From positions 63,607,957 through 63,671,956 of the forward strand of contig NC_080428.1 of assembly GCF_029873635.1 (NCBI RefSeq): 64,000 bases of DNA, read 5' to 3'. The stretch is from Malania oleifera (lineage: Eukaryota; Streptophyta; Magnoliopsida; Santalales; Ximeniaceae). The position numbers were made by a program, and so were the translations under genes. The notes under the pieces were generated by a model. The model was not told the DNA's origin. It searched no databases and saw only the letters and a list, made by a program, of their open reading frames with translations. This document shows positions 37,711-49,280 of the stretch, in pieces; positions within the stretch are counted from its first letter, which is position 1; the number at the start of each line of letters is the position of its first letter.

Positions 37711-39159
37711 CAGGTAAAGTATAATAGTTAGATAAATTTCTTTTGCAGGTACATGTATGGATTTAATGAGTAGATAGTTTTAGTTTAATATATGTAATCT
37801 CCTAGAACATAAAATGTAACCACGGTATTCCTCCGCCACAAGTGAGGGCAGGTAATAAAATAAGTAGACCTTTTACCTTTATGGGATGATAGATGAAGAT
37901 ACAAATAGTAAATTTCAAGAACGAAATTTTATAAAGAGGGGAGAATGTAATGACCCAAAAGATAATGGTATTTAAATAACAAAGAGAGAGGGAAATGGAA
38001 ACAGAAACAGAAGGAGGCAGTAAGCTTCGTCGACAAAAGCTTCGCATTCGTCGACGACATTGCACTTTGAAGATAATGACCTGAAAGATTTTTTCACAGG
38101 GCCTCATCAACGAACACAGGGAGTTTTTCGATGAGCGCATATAGGGACCTCGTCGACGAAGCCACGTCTCATCGATGAGAAGATACCGAGAAAGGTTTTT
38201 GGTATAGTCTGAAATTCGTCGACGAGGGAGGAAGTTTGTCGAAAAAATTATTAAAGGACTCATCGACGAGGTGAAGTGTCTCGCCGATGAATCCGACTCT
38301 ATAAATAGTGCAAACCTGGATTTTTAATGAAAAATTGGCGCAAGAAACCCTCTTCTCTCTCTCTCTCTCTCTCTACGTCCCTCCCTCCTTCTCTCTTCTA
38401 TTCTGGGTCTGTTTTACGCCGGATCGATGATCTGAAACCACCACCATGCTCTTAGAGAAGTTCTTTGCAAGTCTGCTAGAGCTGATCATTGGTGGAGTTG
38501 ACTTGAATTTCGTCCCAATCTCAGGGGTAAGGCATTTTATTCGATATTTGTCTTTCCCTCAGTTATATGAAATACAATACACGAAAAAATATTGTTGTTT
38601 TGTTCTGGGGGATGTGGTTTTCAGGGTGTTGAGTGGAGAACCCTACAGGTATAGGGCTAGAGTACAATAGGGACGTTTCAGAGATAAGGTAAAGAAAATA
38701 TGCTATGCTAGGAAATTTTATAATGTTATTAGAGATTTTATACATATGTATATACTAGCCTATTACCCAGTTTTACAGAATATGAGTTTTAAATGCTTGT
38801 GTGGCCTGAGTAGATATTTATCTGATCAAGAACTTATATAGTTTTTATAGTATATCATACTATACTGATTACACAGATATAGACAGTATATTATAGATAT
38901 TTATCCAGAACATTATATTACAGTTTTACTCAAATCAGTATATTACAGTTTTATTCAAAACAGTATATATACAGTAATTATAGTTTGTCATGTTTCCTAT
39001 TACCATAACACACAGAGCATACAGACAAAGTATACATACAGATATACAGGGATAGCATCAAGATGCTACAGATCTAGTATACAGAGATTATAGTATTTAC
39101 AGTACAAAAAGATAGCGTTATGGTAATTTTGGAAACATAATGAAAACAGTAAAAGAGTA

Positions 39160-39206
<47 letters not shown>

Positions 39207-39696
39207 TCAGATCCCTGAGGAAAAATTACAGACAGATACAGATAAAGAATACAGAGCACGGTACCGTTGCTAGATACAGATAGAGTGCAACCACATATCT
39301 CAGATAGTGTGTGGGTACCATCGACCGTGCATGGAGAGTATGCAGCTCCCCAGTTCGCTGGGTGGAGGGGGCCGATTTGACGAGGTAGCAGTAAGTCCCA
39401 AGCCTAGTAGTGGATGCAGTTTGGCTGGGTTAAGGTAGTGTAAAGTATATTGACTTATCTGGAGGGCCGACCAGATTAAGTCCCACCTATGGGCTGCACA
39501 ACCCTGTCATAAGGGATCAAATCATAACATACAGAGTTCCAGGGATAAAGCACAGTTATGTATATGTATACAGTTTTACAGTATGTGATGAGTATAATAT
39601 GATATTTAGCAATATGAAAAGTAGAAAACACAAATGATACAATTATATTTTAAATTGTGAAAATAAAGATATGCTTTACAAATTTACTATTGTATT

Positions 39697-42048
39697 TGTA
39701 ACAACCCGAATGAAAATGGAATTTGAATAATTAAAAGGGAGAGAAATAGAAATAGAAACAGAAGGAGGTCGTAGACTTCATTGACGAACGCTATGCATTC
39801 ATCAACGACATTGCATTTTGGGGATAAAAATAATTTTAGGAAATTGCTAGGACTCGTTGACGAACATAGGGGTTCGTCGCCGAGTGCAGAAGAAAATTCG
39901 TCGACGAATACAGGGATTCGTCGACAAGAAAATACCGAGCGTGGTTTTGGTTGCTCTGAATTTCGTCGATGAATACAGGGCTTCGTCGACGAATTTAATG
40001 AAGGACTCGTCGACGAGGTGACGTGTCTCGTTGACGAATCTGGTCCTATAAATAGTCAAAAATATGATTTTTAACTTCATTTTTAAGCAATCTTCACCCT
40101 CTCTCTCTCCTCTTTGGCTCTCTCTCTTATCATTTTTGGGCCAGATTTACATCGGATCGACAATCCGAAGTCACCATGACGCTCCTGGGGAAGTTCTCTC
40201 CAAATCTGTCGGAGCGGATTGTTGGTGAAAGTGAGTTGGAAATCATCCCTGAGTTAAGGTAAGGCTTTTTAAGCTGAATTTGGTCTTGCAATAGTTATAG
40301 GAAATGATGTACGCATGAAAATACTGAAGTTTAATACTGAGAGTTTTAAGTTTCAGGATATTGATCAGGAAATCTTTCAGGGGTCAGGTTAGGATATTTT
40401 AGGGGCTTTCTCAATAGCTTGGTAAGGAATAAACTAAAGCAGTCATTTTCCATGCAAATTATTATTAATTATAAGTAAATATATTTTCAGAAAAGCATAT
40501 GTTATATCTGTTTATTACGAATGAAATGTATGATTGGGAAAATACTACTATGATGATTAAAATGTATATGTATGTATAAGATGCTAGAAAATCACGATTT
40601 TAGAATATGAAGTATGACTTTTAACAGCACATGTGTGGCATGAATATTATTTTATGTGAAATATATTATGATATGAAAGATTTTACAAGTAAAGCATGTT
40701 TTCAGGTATTATGAAAAGATGAGTTATGTTGTGATGATTTTGATGAATATATGATAAATGATTTATTTTCAAAATGTATATACCTAAAACGATTCGGGCG
40801 TGAGGCCATGTATTTTTGTTATCAGCACGAGACCGTATTTATGATATCAGCACAAGATCGTATTTATATATGATTTCGGCGCGAGACTGTATTTATGATT
40901 CTAGCGCGAGGTCGTATTTATGAAAATAATCGGCATGAGGCCGCTATTATACCATGTATTATATGTTATCAAAACCTGGATGTTAGTTTAGTTCAGTTCA
41001 AGGGATTGGTACCGTAGCTTATAGATCAGATGTTTATGATCAGATTAGTGCTAACCACCCCACGAGGGGGTGGGAGATGGATAATCGATGTGACTTTCAG
41101 TAAAGTGTGGACATCCACCTGACAGTCCTAACTAGGGTGTGACGGGCCCATCGTACTTATAGACATATTTGACTCGGCAGTGGTCGGCCAGCCATTGTCG
41201 GGTCCCGCCTTCGAGCTGCACAACCCATCATGGGAGATAATACATGACACCAACTAGCTATTCATCCTGGGTATATTTTCAATATTACAGTTATAATAGA
41301 TGTTTTATGCATGTTATGATTGATTAACAAATATGAAATTATATGATTATCTAGTATGATATGATGAATGTTTACAGAGTTATGAAATGTAATGTATATG
41401 TATAAGTGCCTTAAATATTCATGTTGCCACACAGTTGTATTTAGTTTTTTTTTTCCTTTACTTAGAAGTGTCTCACCCTCGAATATTAAATGATTTTCAG
41501 GAAACCCAGAGGGACCGGTGGGTCAGGGCCGCCGTTAAATGGGTTTAGCTTCCCTACTAGAAGGGTAAGCGTTGAGTTAGGATCATGAGATTTTTGTTGT
41601 ACAATCCTAGTGTTATTTTGACTTTTTGGAAAATTATAAATAAATACAGTATTTTTGGGAATGTAAATAACTCTGGTATTATGTTTCATGGTTGAATGAT
41701 TGAGATTTTATTTTACTACTGCTTAGGTTTCCGCTATGATTGACAGGTGTTCCCATTACCCATGGGTTCGAGTCGACTTATTCATTTATTATGTTACATT
41801 TCATGTTAAGAAATTTAGGGTCACTACATTTGGTATCAGAGCAAAGGGGTAGTTACCCCCGATCCTCAGGAACTCTCGCTTATGAATGATTGTGGCGAAG
41901 TAAGACTCTCCACCCAGGGGCTTGCTGAATTAAGGGACGGCGATACGTAACGCCTCAATCTCAGTGAGTGCTCTGATAGGTACCCGTTGTTGCCACGGGT
42001 GCAAGGCCCCTAAAAAAAAGTAACGACACCCAAAAGGGGGACATTACA
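39697..42048 (+). mobile_element. Solo LTR with extended 3' end, GTATT target duplication
   Basis: It starts TGTAACAACCCG and ends GGGGGACATTACA, flanked by GTATT on both sides (39,692-39,696 and 42,049-42,053). Its body resembles the LTR at 27,903-29,963 (minisatellite, TATA box at about 40,046, motif cluster 39,780-40,040). Unlike that LTR, it goes on past the expected end (about 41,827) through a primer-site sequence TGGTATCAGAGC and about 200 bp of leader-like sequence. No coding part is present. Confidence 0.8.
40795..40945 (+). repeat. Minisatellite in LTR, about 30-bp units
   Basis: Five to six diverged units related to 'ggcacgaggccgtatttat', the same array as at 28,930-29,085 in a related LTR. 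Confidence 0.65.
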
Positions 42049-42442
42049 GTATTATAGTTCAGTTGTTATTTAAACAGAATTCCTAACTTAGTTGCCACAC
42101 ACTAGTAATAGCATATTTACACTTACTAAGTGTCGACTCACCCCATGACTTTAAAATTTTTCAGGTGAGCCAGTTAGGCTAGCAGATTAGACTCGCGGAT
42201 AGAGAGTATATTGATTACTCTGGTTTAGAGGGTAAGTTTGTATAGGGTTTTGTATTTTGGGACAAGTATTTTGCCCAGAGAAATGTATTATATAGTTATG
42301 GTTTAGAAATACAGATTTCTAGTATTGTATGATGTGTATGGATGTATGGATTACGTTTCCGCTGCATAAGTATGATTTTATATTCAGATTTACCCCGGTG
42401 CCTTTCGAGGCTCGAGTTCCATAATAGGGGGTCTCAGAACAA

Positions 42443-42481
<39 letters not shown>

Positions 42482-42666
42482 TAAATTTTGAGGTCGCCAC
42501 AGGTAGTGAGGGTGTAAGGCCCTCAAGTGCAAGCGAAGCTGATTCAGATGCAGTATTACGTAATGTGGCTCAGCAGGTCATGGTTGAGATCGCACGGAGT
42601 ACCAAAGAGCAAGGAGGCCCGTCTGCAGGCCATAGGTGTACTATGGAGAAATTTACCAAGATGAAT

Positions 42667-42685
42667 TGTGACATCCTCAAAATTC

Positions 42686-42750
<65 letters not shown>

Positions 42751-43917
42751 GTGTATCTACATCCATACCTAAGCAACGGAAACACAAATCATATAACCAT
42801 TCACATATATATTATACAATACTAGAATCCAGTATATACAGACCACAGCCATACAAAATACCTCTCCAGCATCATCTACCCAAAAATGTACACAACTCTG
42901 TCAAAAACTCACCCTATAACCAGGGTAATCAGAACACTCTCTATCTGCGAGCTTGATCTGCTCGCTTGACTGGCTCACATGAAAAATATTAAAGTAATGG
43001 GGTGAGTCGACGCTCAATAAGTGGAAATATGCTATTACTAGTGTGTGGCAACTAAGTTAAGAGTATTTATAAATAGTAATTGAACTGTAATGCAATAAAT
43101 AATCTGTAAAGCATATTTTTCTTTCACAATTTAAAATATACTGTACCGTCTGTATTTTCTACTTTTCATATAGATAATATCATGTTATACTCATCATATA
43201 CTGTAAAATTGTATACGTATACATAATTGTGCTTTTTCCCTAGGACTATGTACGTCATGATTTGACCCCTCATGACAGTGTTGTGCGGCCCGTAGGCGAG
43301 ACTTCATCTGGTCAGCCCTCCAGATAAGTCAATATACTCTACACTACCTCAGTCTGGCCAAACTACATCCTCTCCTGAGCTTGGGACTGGCTACTATCTC
43401 GTTAAACCGGCCCCCTCCACCCAGTGAACTGGGGAGCTGCATACTCTCTGAGCATGACTAACGGTACCCACACACTATCTGAGATATGTGGTTGCACTCT
43501 ATCTGTATCTAGCAACGGTACCGTGCTCTGTATTCTATATCTGTACTGTATCTGTCTATAATATTTCCACAAGGATCTGATACTATATACATATATAAAT
43601 ATATACTCTTTTACTATTTTCTTTATGTTTCCAAAATTACCATAATGCTATCTTTCTGTACTGTAAATACTGTAATCTCTGTACACTATATCTATAGTAT
43701 CTTGATGCTACCTCTATATATCTGTCTATATACTCTGTATGTTATGGTAATAGGAAACATGACATACTATAACTCTGCATATACTGTTCTGTATAAAGCC
43801 GTGATATATATACTGATATAAATAAAACTATATACATGTATATGTGTATATATATGCTTCATGAAACTATTCATATAAAAATTGTATATGCATGTAAATT
43901 TCTTTGTATAATCTCTG

Positions 43918-43958
<41 letters not shown>

Positions 43959-44872
43959 GTATATTCAGTATAGTATGATACATTATAAAAGTTGTATAAA
44001 TTCTTCATCACATGAAAATCTACTCAGGCCACACAAGCATTTAAACCTATATTCTGTAAATACTGTATAATAAACTGGAATAAATATATGTCTATGAAAT
44101 CTCTGATAGCATTATGAAAACTCCTAGCATGACATATTTCTCTTACCTTAACTCTGAAAAGCCCCTATAAAACTCTGGCTCTATACTCGCAAGGTTCCTA
44201 ACTCAACATCCTGAAAATAAAATTTCCCAGAACAAAATATCAGTATTTCTTCGTCTACATCATTTCTTATAACTATCAGAAGGCCAAAAATGAGCTAAAA
44301 GGCCTTTCCCTGAGTTTGTGATGAATTCCAACTCAATCCCACCGATGATCCGTCCTAGTAAACTTGAAGAGAACTCCGCCAGGAACGTCGTGGTGGCTTT
44401 AGATCTTCGATCCAGTAAGGAATAGGCCTGGAAACGAAGAGAGAAGTGAGAGAGGGTCATAAAGAGAGAGAAAAGAGAGAGAGCGGCGTTGAAAATGGAT
44501 AAAAATCCAGTTTTTAACTATTTATAGGGTCAGATTTGTCGATGAGACACGTCACCTTGTCGACGAATCCTTCAGTAAATTCGTCGACGAATCCCTGTAT
44601 TCGTCAACAAAATTCTAGGTAGCCTAAATCTGCCTCTCAGTATTTTCTCCTCGACGAACCCTTGTATTCGTTGACGAATTCCTTTATGCACTCGTATTCG
44701 TCGACGAACCCCTGTATTAGTCGATGAATTCTGGAAATTTCTTGAAATTATTATTATTATTATTATCTCCAAAATGTGATGTCATCGACAAAGTCTACTG
44801 CCTCCTTCTGTTCTTGTTTCCATTTTCCTCTCTCTTTAATATTTAAATATCAGTATTTTTCAGGTCATTACA
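42667..44872 (-). mobile_element. Solo Del/Tekay LTR in reverse orientation, TGAAT target duplication
   Basis: The plus strand starts TGTGACATCCTC and ends GGTCATTACA. The flanks are TGAAT (42,662-42,666 and 44,873-44,877). Read on the minus strand it starts TGTAATGACCTG, has CGTCGACGAA-type motifs (44,790-44,540), then a TATA box ('ctataaatag', near 44,520) and a CT-rich leader, and ends GATGTCACA. It sits in the gag of the outer Del element and is oriented opposite to it. No internal region is left. Confidence 0.85.
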
Positions 44873-47262
44873 TGAATCCTCCAACATTTTCAGGAGGAGC
44901 AGATCCTACAGAAGCTGAAAAAAGGATGTAGGAAATAAAGAAAGTATTGGCGGTACTGCAGTGCACGGAGGAACGGAGGGTCTTATTCGCTACCTATAAA
45001 CTGACAGTAGAGACTGAAAGATGGTGAACTGCAGTGAAATTATTGGAGGAACAGAGGGCGGTGCCTATAGCCATGACTTGGTGTCAGTTTAAAGATTTGT
45101 TATTCAACTGATACTTTCCCACCACTATCAGGGAAGCCAAAGTGGAGTTACTAAAATTGAAGCAAGGACCGTAGACAGTCCAACAGTATACGGCGAGGTT
45201 TATAGAGTTGTCGTGCCTTGCCCCGTACATCATACCTAATGAGGCAAAGAAAGCGAGACAGTTTGAAAGAGGTTTGAGGTGAGAAATTTATAAATAGGTA
45301 GTCGTGTTGAAAATGCATGACTTTGATGAGTTAGTAGATAGAGCAGTTGTGGCTAAGGCCGATGAACGGATGGGTACAGAGGAGCAGGGATAGAAGAAGA
45401 GGTCCACGCCTTCGGCTTTCAGCAGGAATCTGGTCGAGGCCAATGGAGGAGAGGAAATTATAGCATAGGAAAGAGGCAAGAGATTATGGGCCATGAGGTT
45501 TAAGGAGTGCAGACCTACCCTTTATGTCAGACGTGTGGAAAGAAACACTTTGGAGGCTTTCAGCAGGAATCTAGTCGAGGCCAATGGAGGAGAGGAAATT
45601 ATGGCATAGGAAAGAGGTAAGAGATTATGGGCCATGAGGTTTAAGGAGTGCAGACCTACCCTTTATGTCAGACGTGTGGAAAGAAACACTTTGGAGAGTG
45701 TCAAGTAGGGGGAGGTGTCTGCTATTGCTGTTGTAGACTGGGACATTTGGTGCGACATTTTCCTACACCACCGGGTACCGCATCTGCTCCCAGACCACAC
45801 TGAAGAGGTTATCAGGTACCTCATGGAGGCCTGTAGAGGAATGTAGCTCCAGCGAGGGTATATGATTTAACGTCGGGAGATAGGGAGGTCATAGACGACA
45901 TTGTGACAGGTTCCTGTACTACTTTATCATATCAAGTTATTGTTTTATTTGGTACAGGTGTCACCCACTCTTTTATGTTAGCGAGGTAAGTTAAATTGGC
46001 TGGTATGGAGACATAATTAATAGATGTTGAACTGTCAGTAGCAGCACCGAAGGGGTTAGTGATGAGGTGTTGTAGGGTGCTCAGGGGTTACCCAATAGAA
46101 ATTCAATGGAAAGTATTACCAGCTGACCTAATTGTGTTACATTTACATGGATTCGATGTAATACTGGGTATGGACTGGTTGGCTACTAACCATGCAAGTA
46201 TCGACTGTCATCTAAAAGGCGTGATTTTCAAACCACCAAAAAAGCTAGAATTTAGATTTTTGGGATCGCGGGTGCAATCCCCACCTCAGTCAATGTTAGT
46301 CATGCAGGTGAGAAGACTACTTCTTGATGGATGTTAGGGGTTTATGACTTATGTAAAGGAGGTGACAGAAAATGAATTGAAGCTTGTCAGTACACTAGTG
46401 GTTAAGAAGTTTCTAGACGTATTTCTAGAAGAATTATCTAGGTTGCCTCCCAACCGAGAGATAGATTTTACTATCGACTTACTTCCAAGGACAGCACTGA
46501 TTTCCAAAGCTCCTTACCGAATGACTCCAATAAAATTGGGAGAATTAAAGGATTAGTTGCAGGATTTATTGATAAAGGGTTTATCAGACTTAGTGTATCG
46601 TCATAGGGAGCTCCAGTACTATTTATGAAAAAGAAGGACGAGTTTGTGAGGATGTGCATAGATTACAGAGTAATAAACAAAGTAACAATTGAATATGTAT
46701 CCTCTACTCCATATTGACGACTTATTTGATTAGCTTCAGGGTACATGAGTCTATTCCAAGATTGACCTCAGGTCAGGTTATCATAAGGTGAAAATTAAAA
46801 CTGAAGATATTTCAAAGACATGTTTTAGGATCAGGTATGGGCATTATGAATTTCTAGTTATGTCATTTGATCTGACGAATGCTCCTACTGTATTCATGAA
46901 TTTGATGAATAGAATCTTTCACCAGTATTTAAACCAGTTCGTTGTGGTTTTCATTGATGACATACTAGTCTACTCGAGGAATTTTGAAGAGCATGAGACA
47001 CACCTAAGGCTAATAATTCAGATGCTCTGGGAAAAGAAATTATATGTCAAGTTTAGTAAATTTGAATTCTAGTTGAAGAAAGTTGTGTTTTTGGGGCATG
47101 TTATATCAGGGGATGGAATTTCAATAGATCCCAATAAAATAGAGGCAGTAATGGGCTCGGTCAGGCCAAGGATAATATAGGAAGTCGAGAGTTTTTTGAG
47201 ACTAGCGGGATATTATCGTCGGTTTGTAAAAGGCTTTTCAACATTTTCGGGCCATTGACATC
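44873..47262 (+). mobile_element. gag and 5' pol of the outer Del/Tekay element (fossil, truncated)
   Basis: Gag sequence (44.9-45.4 kb) resembles that of the inner element. A CCHC knuckle region (45.5-45.76 kb) and a protease-like part (45.95 kb) follow. Then comes reverse transcriptase with [12 protein letters not shown] and [12 protein letters not shown] (46.8-47.0 kb) up to the part after 'RSFLRLAGYYRRF'. It ends near 47,262, where the XTH D flank starts. RNase H, integrase and the 3' LTR are absent. There are many breaks (ten or more). Confidence 0.8.
45414..45695 (+). repeat. 141-bp tandem duplication in Del gag
   Basis: Two nearly identical units (45,414-45,554 and 45,555-45,695) start at 'ggctttcagcaggaatct'. 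The period of 141 bp equals 47 codons. The two units differ at only a few bases, so the duplication is younger than the element. Confidence 0.9.
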
Positions 47263-47563
47263 ACGTTGGATAATTTTGTAATATTTGCAGCTAATTGAAA
47301 GCATATTTCATTCGTACAAAACATTAGTCTATTAAATAATATAAATTCTATGGTGCCCAAAGTAAATAGCGACCAAAGGAAGCAAAATTTTTGCGTTGCA
47401 CACCATGAAATGAAAAGAAATATTGTATTTGGATATTCCAAAAGCAAATCAATTAATAAGATGAAAGAATACAAAAGGCGAAACTAATGAATCAATGAAT
47501 GAATGTATTGATAAAAAGGCAAAATGAAAAGAAATAATTGACTGATTAGCTAGTGTATTCCTT

Positions 47564-48684
47564 TTAAGACTTGTTGGTGAGAGTGCATTCTGCCGGGAAG
47601 CCCTGAGGAAATCGCTTTGTATCCGTGCAGTAATTATATATCATGTAATTTTGCTGAACCCATGTTAGCCTTCCTTGACTTGTATAATCCAACTCCTCGT
47701 TGAGCCATGAATTCGTAGAACTAGAAGAAGTTGAACTGCATGTTGATACTCCAGACGACATCACACAAGCATCAGCACTGTAATTCCTGTAGGAGGCTGT
47801 GAAGGGCGCTTGGGTCCAATCTGCCTTCACCAGCCCACCTCTCGTGGCCCAATCATCTGCATTCCAAAGGCTCGAGTATAATCTCATCAGCTGGTTCTTA
47901 GGGAACGGAACACCCATTGATTCCATGTTCTTGAATTCCCTAATAGGTATGCCATCCACAGAGAAGCTGAAATAGAGACGGTAAAAATGTCAAAAACATA
48001 AATGTGGTATGTGGAATTGGTTTAGCTTTCCAATTATGTTTGTCACTTAGGGAGTCATTTAATATTTTAGATAAGAAAAGAAATGCTTACATTATGGCTT
48101 GAGGATTCCAGAGGATGGAATAGGTGTGAAAGTCAGCAGTGGGATCAAACCACAAATAGAATTGCTGCTCCCGATTGCCTTTGCCTTGGCTGAAAACATT
48201 AGTATGAAGAATGTAGGGATCTCCGCTCAAGTTCCCCAAGAATTCAAAATCAATCTCATCGTGAGCAGACCCTTGCGAGGACAGCTGTCAAGCATAAGAC
48301 ACTCATTAGTTGAAATATAGTTAATTTTTATTCCCAAATGTTAGTTAAAATGCTGATTATATTTAACAATGAGGTAGGACTACTTACATAGTAGGCAGTA
48401 ACAGTGCCGGCGGAGTTGCCGGGGACGAGCTTCAGCTGCATGTCGATTTTGCCAAAGAGGTACTCCTGCTTGGATTGAAAACCAGAGCCGGAGGCTCTGT
48501 CAAGGGAAAGAGTGAGGAGGTCGCCGTTGTTGAGAATTTTAGCACGGCCGTCTCCCCAAGTGATGTCGAAGTTCTCGTAGAAATTGCTGCTTGCGTACGA
48601 GGGTAGTGCTATTAAAGAAGTAACCATAAGAGAGAATAGCAGCATCTTCACAACATGTGAAGGAGAAAGCAGAGACGAAGCCAT
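47564..48684 (-). CDS. XTH: Xyloglucan endotransglucosylase/hydrolase, copy D
   Basis: A wall-acting family 16 enzyme like copies A and C. Minus-strand exons are 48684-48388, 48284-48091 and 47966-47564, giving 894 nt and 297 residues, open throughout. It has a signal peptide, [30 protein letters not shown] and NLS, then [26 protein letters not shown] and the C-terminal cysteines ([18 protein letters not shown]). CVMSS replaces the more usual CVWSS. Exon 3 has a longer serine/threonine-rich stretch than copy C. The open frame runs on upstream to 48,855, but the TATA box at 48,773-48,780 and the signal peptide place the start at 48,684. It is the near neighbour of a truncated retroelement at its 3' side. 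Confidence 0.94.
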
Positions 48685-48772
48685 ATGTATTATTCTGAGC
48701 ACAAGGAGATCGAGAACGGCAGAGAAGGAGGGATCGAGGTCGTTGGTGTTGTGCTGGGGATGGGAATTTGGG

Positions 48773-48780
48773 CTTTTATA
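48773..48780 (-). promoter_or_regulatory. TATA box of XTH D
   Basis: The minus strand reads TATAAAAGCCCAAATTCCC, about 90 bp upstream of the ATG. It matches copy C in position and sequence. Confidence 0.8.
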
Positions 48781-48968
48781 GTGCAGAGAGAAGTGGGAAG
48801 GAAGGTGAAAATGAAGTTTCTGGTTTATTGGTTTAGAGCTGGGGACAGTTGGCATGGAAGCAATGGGAAGTAGCTGTCAAACTCGAGGCCATACACATAC
48901 ACCTGCTCGATCGCTGCATTCCCCTCATATATGATATAGCCCCCAGCACAGCCGTGGGCCATGGGGCA

Positions 48969-49002
48969 TGGGCCATGGGCCCATGGCCCACTCGCGATCG
49001 CG
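48969..49002. promoter_or_regulatory. Perfect palindromes in the distal promoter of XTH D
   Basis: A 22-bp perfect palindrome (48,969-48,990; half-site TGGGCCATGGG) is followed 2 bp later by the 10-bp palindrome CGCGATCGCG (48,993-49,002). They lie about 190-230 bp upstream of the TATA box. TGGGCC/GGCCCA cores resemble site II elements, which TCP factors are known to bind in plants. The duplicate at 25,080-25,120 keeps only imperfect versions. A regulatory role is inferred. Confidence 0.6.
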
Positions 49003-49280
49003 TTCATCCAAAAGCAAAGAAATTAAAACCTTGATTCAGGACAGCTGGCCGCCTGGCCGGGTTCTAGTTGTTTTGAGGAATCCAGGTTGTCACAGGCTCT
49101 GGTGGTCAGCGCGCCTTTTCTTAATTGTGCTTGTTGGGCGGGTTTGTGTTTTGACTGTCTATATATAATTGCTTCTTAAATTATAAATATATTAAGAATT
49201 TTTCTTTTTATATGTTTTATATTAACAGATATAAGAATTAATTTATCACACATTTAGTATTTAAAATTTGACGCATAAAG

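Larger units (their letters stand above)
30686..42501 (+). mobile_element. Inner Del/Tekay chromovirus element with both LTRs
   Basis: It comprises a 5' LTR (30,686-32,782), primer sites (32,786 and 32,926), gag-pol (33,241-37,710), a polypurine tract AAAGAGGGGAGAA (37,933-37,945) and a 3' LTR (37,946-42,501). The 3' LTR holds a solo LTR. GGTAG lies on both sides (30,681-30,685 and 42,502-42,506) and the host gag resumes across it. In sampled stretches the two LTRs differ at about one base in ten to twenty, so the insertion is old. All main domains are recognisable, but the coding region has roughly ten breaks. Confidence 0.85.
37946..42501 (+). mobile_element. 3' LTR of the inner Del/Tekay element (with inserted LTR)
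   Basis: It starts TGTAATGACCC directly after the polypurine tract and ends GTCGCCACA. Without the insert at 39,697-42,048 it is about 2.2 kb. The motif cluster (38,025-38,285) sits just upstream of the TATA box 'ctctataaatag' near 38,298. A (TA)n tract is at 39,160-39,203. The sequence on each side of the insert (to 39,696, from 42,049) matches one unbroken stretch of the 5' LTR near 32,345. Confidence 0.85.
26122..47262 (+). mobile_element. Outer Del/Tekay element, interrupted by three direct insertions and truncated
   Basis: It consists of a 5' LTR (26,122-30,341, itself interrupted), a primer site TGGTATTAGAGCC at 30,347, a leader and a gag start up to 30,685. The gag goes on at 42,502-42,666, and gag-pol at 44,873-47,262. 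The gaps are filled by a full-length Del element and a solo LTR, with TSDs GGTAG and TGAAT. The element stops inside the pol region, where the flank of XTH D begins, and no 3' LTR is seen. It is an old copy with many breaks. Confidence 0.75.
47262..49280. repeat. Segmental duplication, copy 2 (holds XTH D)
   Basis: Same orientation and order as 23,120-25,630: 3' flank, three exons, core and distal promoter, upstream flank to 'agtatttaaaat'. Its left limit coincides with the end of the outer Del element, about 300 bp from the XTH D stop codon. It lacks the SINE found in copy 1. Confidence 0.8.

Noticed and set aside
48685-48855. N-terminal extension of XTH D to an ATG at 48,855
   Set aside because: That ATG is upstream of the TATA box and therefore not in the expected transcript. 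The signal peptide begins at 48,684.
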